From contig JAFRDB010000141.1 of assembly GCA_017404065.1 (NCBI GenBank), positions 1-36,715 of the forward strand: 36,715 nucleotides of DNA, in the 5' to 3' direction. The notes under the pieces were generated by a model. It worked only from the letters and a program-made list of their open reading frames with translations, did no database searches and was not told the DNA's origin. Source of the stretch: Clostridia bacterium. GTDB lineage: Bacteria > Bacillota > Clostridia > UBA1381. Every line of letters starts with the position of its first letter. Within the stretch, counting starts at the first letter, position 1. The translations under genes were made by a program, and so were the position numbers. Below are positions 35,313-36,715 of this stretch, piece after piece.

Positions 35313-35888
35313 TTAGTCTCTTTTGTTTTCGTCTGAAATTATGCTGTTCCACGCATCAAGCGAATTTGGATGTATTATAGATCCCTTTTTTATATTGTGC
35401 ATAAGCGACTGTTTCAGCGCCTCTCGGAATGCCTCATCTATATCCTTGTGCGCAAGGCTTCTGAGCCGCTCCGCTCCGTCATATTCACGCCCCGGCTCGG
35501 TCATATCCGCCACATATACGATCTTGTCAAGCAACGTCATATCCGCCCTTGCGACCGTATGATACCTTATAGCGTCAAGTATCTCCTTATCGGTAACTCC
35601 GTATTCATGCTCAGCCACGACAGCTCCCAACGGAGCGTGCAGCACCGGATGACATAACCTCGTCATCAGATCGGGAACATAAGAATATCTTTTACAGACC
35701 TCTTTCTCCTGCTCCTCGGTAAGGCATTTTGCGCAGTCGTGCAAGAGCCCCGCTATGTGCGCCTTTTCCGTATCTGCACCGAAAAGCTCAGCCATTCTCA
35801 CAGCTTCCGCGCAAACACCAAGGCTGTGCTCATATCGTCTCTTTTTCAGCACGGCTTTCAGCTTGCTTCGCATCTCTTTTTTGTTCAT
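35313..35888 (-). CDS. yqeK: HD-domain hydrolase YqeK (symmetrical Ap4A hydrolase type)
   Basis: 191 residues. HD-superfamily metal-binding residues are H21, H50-D51 ('AHIAGLLHDCAK'), H79/H87-type His residues in 'LCHPVLHAPLGAVVAEHE', and 'AIRYHTVARADMTLLDKIVYVADM'. YqeK proteins cleave diadenosine tetraphosphate to two ADP. The gene usually follows nadD; here nadD is not between it and yhbY. ATG with AGGA about 10 bases upstream; rsfS follows after about 30 bases. Confidence 0.92.
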   Translation of the reverse strand: MNKKEMRSKLKAVLKKRRYEHSLGVCAEAVRMAELFGADTEKAHIAGLLHDCAKCLTEEQEKEVCKRYSYVPDLMTRLCHPVLHAPLGAVVAEHEYGVTDKEILDAIRYHTVARADMTLLDKIVYVADMTEPGREYDGAERLRSLAHKDIDEAFREALKQSLMHNIKKGSIIHPNSLDAWNSIISDENKRD

Positions 35889-35916
35889 CTTATTCTTATC
35901 CTTGATTTGCCGCTTA

Positions 35917-36219
35917 TCATCGCCGCGGCAGCTCTATCTTACGGTTTTTCTCGTTGCCGGAGCGTCGGTAAATTATAAATTTTCCGCCGATCGCCTGAAC
36001 AGGCTCGGCAAAAAGCCGCTTTGCGAGCTCATCACACACCTCGCGCGCATCAAGTCCGGCATTTTCCAGGATACTGAATTTTACAAGCTCTCGCTTTTCG
36101 AGGACCTCATCTATCGCGGTGATCACCGTATCGGATAAGCCCTCCTTGCCTATCTGCATCACAGGTCTCAGATCATGCCCCATTTTTCGCAAATAAGCTC
36201 TCTGTTTTCCGCTTATCAT
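35917..36219 (-). CDS. yhbY: CRM-domain RNA-binding protein YhbY
   Basis: 100 residues forming one CRM domain, with 'QRAYLRKMGHDLRPVMQIGKEGLSDTVITAIDEVLEKRELVKFSI' framework and the 'GGKFIIYRR' end. YhbY associates with the pre-50S ribosomal subunit and is thought to help assembly. GGAGG (36226-36230) lies 6 bases before the ATG. It is the first gene of the housekeeping run and has its own promoter; yqeK begins 28 bases after it. Confidence 0.93.
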   Translation of the reverse strand: MISGKQRAYLRKMGHDLRPVMQIGKEGLSDTVITAIDEVLEKRELVKFSILENAGLDAREVCDELAKRLFAEPVQAIGGKFIIYRRSGNEKNRKIELPRR

Positions 36220-36250
36220 CCAATGCCTCCATTTTATCGTAATCGCATTA

Positions 36251-36279
36251 ATTCTATCATACTATCCACTTGATGTCAA
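36251..36279 (-). promoter_or_regulatory. Sigma-A promoter of the yhbY-yqeK-rsfS-leuS run
   Basis: On the minus strand a perfect -35 TTGACA (36274-36279), 17-base spacer and -10 TAGAAT (36251-36256). The leader to the yhbY ATG is about 25 bases. Confidence 0.8.
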
Positions 36280-36402
36280 GCTGTTTTTTACCGCTCTAAC
36301 AAGCTTTTTACTTCAAAAACCAATTTTATGGAACAATATTAACCGATGCTTTTTATGATATCATTGTATTTCATCATGATATTATGATCAAATTCACCGA
36401 AG

Positions 36403-36715
36403 AACAAAATGCCTTACGGCATATCAACCCCACTAACCCCCCTGCTTAATATGGCTGATACGCAATTAACGGGTAACGCGCCGGAATTGTTAGACAAATT
36501 TCAGTTTGTCGGGGAGATGTTTGAGGTTCGGCTCTGCTGTCCCTGCCCCGGGGCAGGGTGCCGAGCTTGCGAGGCGGGTTGGGGGCTACGGTAGCCACAG
36601 ATTATGTTTAAAACCACTAATTTATCTCGTTCGATAGTGCCGTAAACCCCAATCCGACCTTTGCGAACGAGTTCGCAAAGCCCACCTTGCCCTCGGGCAA
36701 GGACAGGCTGCGCCT
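36403..36715. repeat. Gene-free GC-rich palindromic repeat region at the window edge
   Basis: The interval 36280-36715 holds no gene. Up to about 36400 it is AT-rich; beyond that composition changes sharply to GC-rich with runs of C and G. Palindromes include a perfect 18-mer CCCTGCCCCGGGGCAGGG (36541-36558), GGCTAC-G-GTAGCC (36584-36596), GACAAA/TTTGTC (36493-36510), CTTTGCGAAC/GTTCGCAAAG (about 36659-36680) and CCTTGCC/GGGCAAGG near 36685-36702. This mosaic looks like nested dispersed repeats, not coding DNA; the reading frame at 36409-36594 is not credible as a gene. Confidence 0.6.

Noticed and set aside
36409..36594. 61-codon plus-strand reading frame in the right-edge repeat
   Set aside because: It lies in palindromic GC-rich repeat sequence, has no ribosome site and no protein-like composition.

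Overview
The window is a gene-dense stretch of low-to-moderate GC bacterial chromosome that reads as a gut-type Clostridia (Bacillota, probably Oscillospiraceae/Ruminococcaceae-like). The grounds are strong GGAGG ribosome binding sites, near-consensus sigma-A promoters with 17-base spacers, copper-amine-oxidase-type 'stalk' domains on secreted proteins, the yhbY-yqeK-rsfS-leuS order, and palindromic dispersed repeats at both ends. Twenty-eight of the 29 genes called are on the minus strand; only a TetR-type regulator is on the plus strand. No tRNA, rRNA, CRISPR array, transposase or phage gene was seen. The genus is inference.

Layout, left to right (minus-strand genes are transcribed right to left). 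1-219: palindromic repeat and a hairpin, no gene. 220-5029: complete branched-chain amino acid ABC importer, transcribed livJ-livH-livM-livG-livF from a consensus promoter. 5153-6901: secreted stalk-domain protein plus a small membrane zinc-ribbon protein. 7063-10833: a secreted stalk/HAD-phosphatase fusion, a DUF2130 coiled-coil protein and a GMP synthase made only of the ATP-pyrophosphatase part. 10885-11049: structured inverted-repeat element that supplies the stop codon of the glucokinase gene.

11047-20764 is the most interesting block. From one promoter next to tetR run, with gaps of about 4 to 57 bases, a Wzm/Wzt-type polysaccharide ABC exporter, a membrane hybrid histidine kinase, a receiver-degenerate GGDEF-EAL protein, a free HPt protein, an amino acid permease fused to a hybrid histidine kinase, and a ROK glucokinase. 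Together they look like a complete multistep phosphorelay (two kinases with near-identical receivers, one HPt, one c-di-GMP phosphodiesterase-type output) encoded with a surface-glycan exporter. A TetR-family regulator is divergent from this operon, and repeated CTTGA half-sites lie over both promoters.

21470-27261: tripartite RND-type efflux operon (membrane fusion lipoprotein, RND pump, TolC-like protein) convergent with tetR and ending at a shared bidirectional terminator. 27374-28240: EamA-type transporter whose ribosome binding site is buried in a very strong hairpin. 28333-36219: housekeeping run yhbY-yqeK-rsfS-leuS-sseB-like-asnA-asnS-TPR protein, headed by a consensus promoter. 36280-36715: no gene; GC-rich palindromic repeats reach the window edge.
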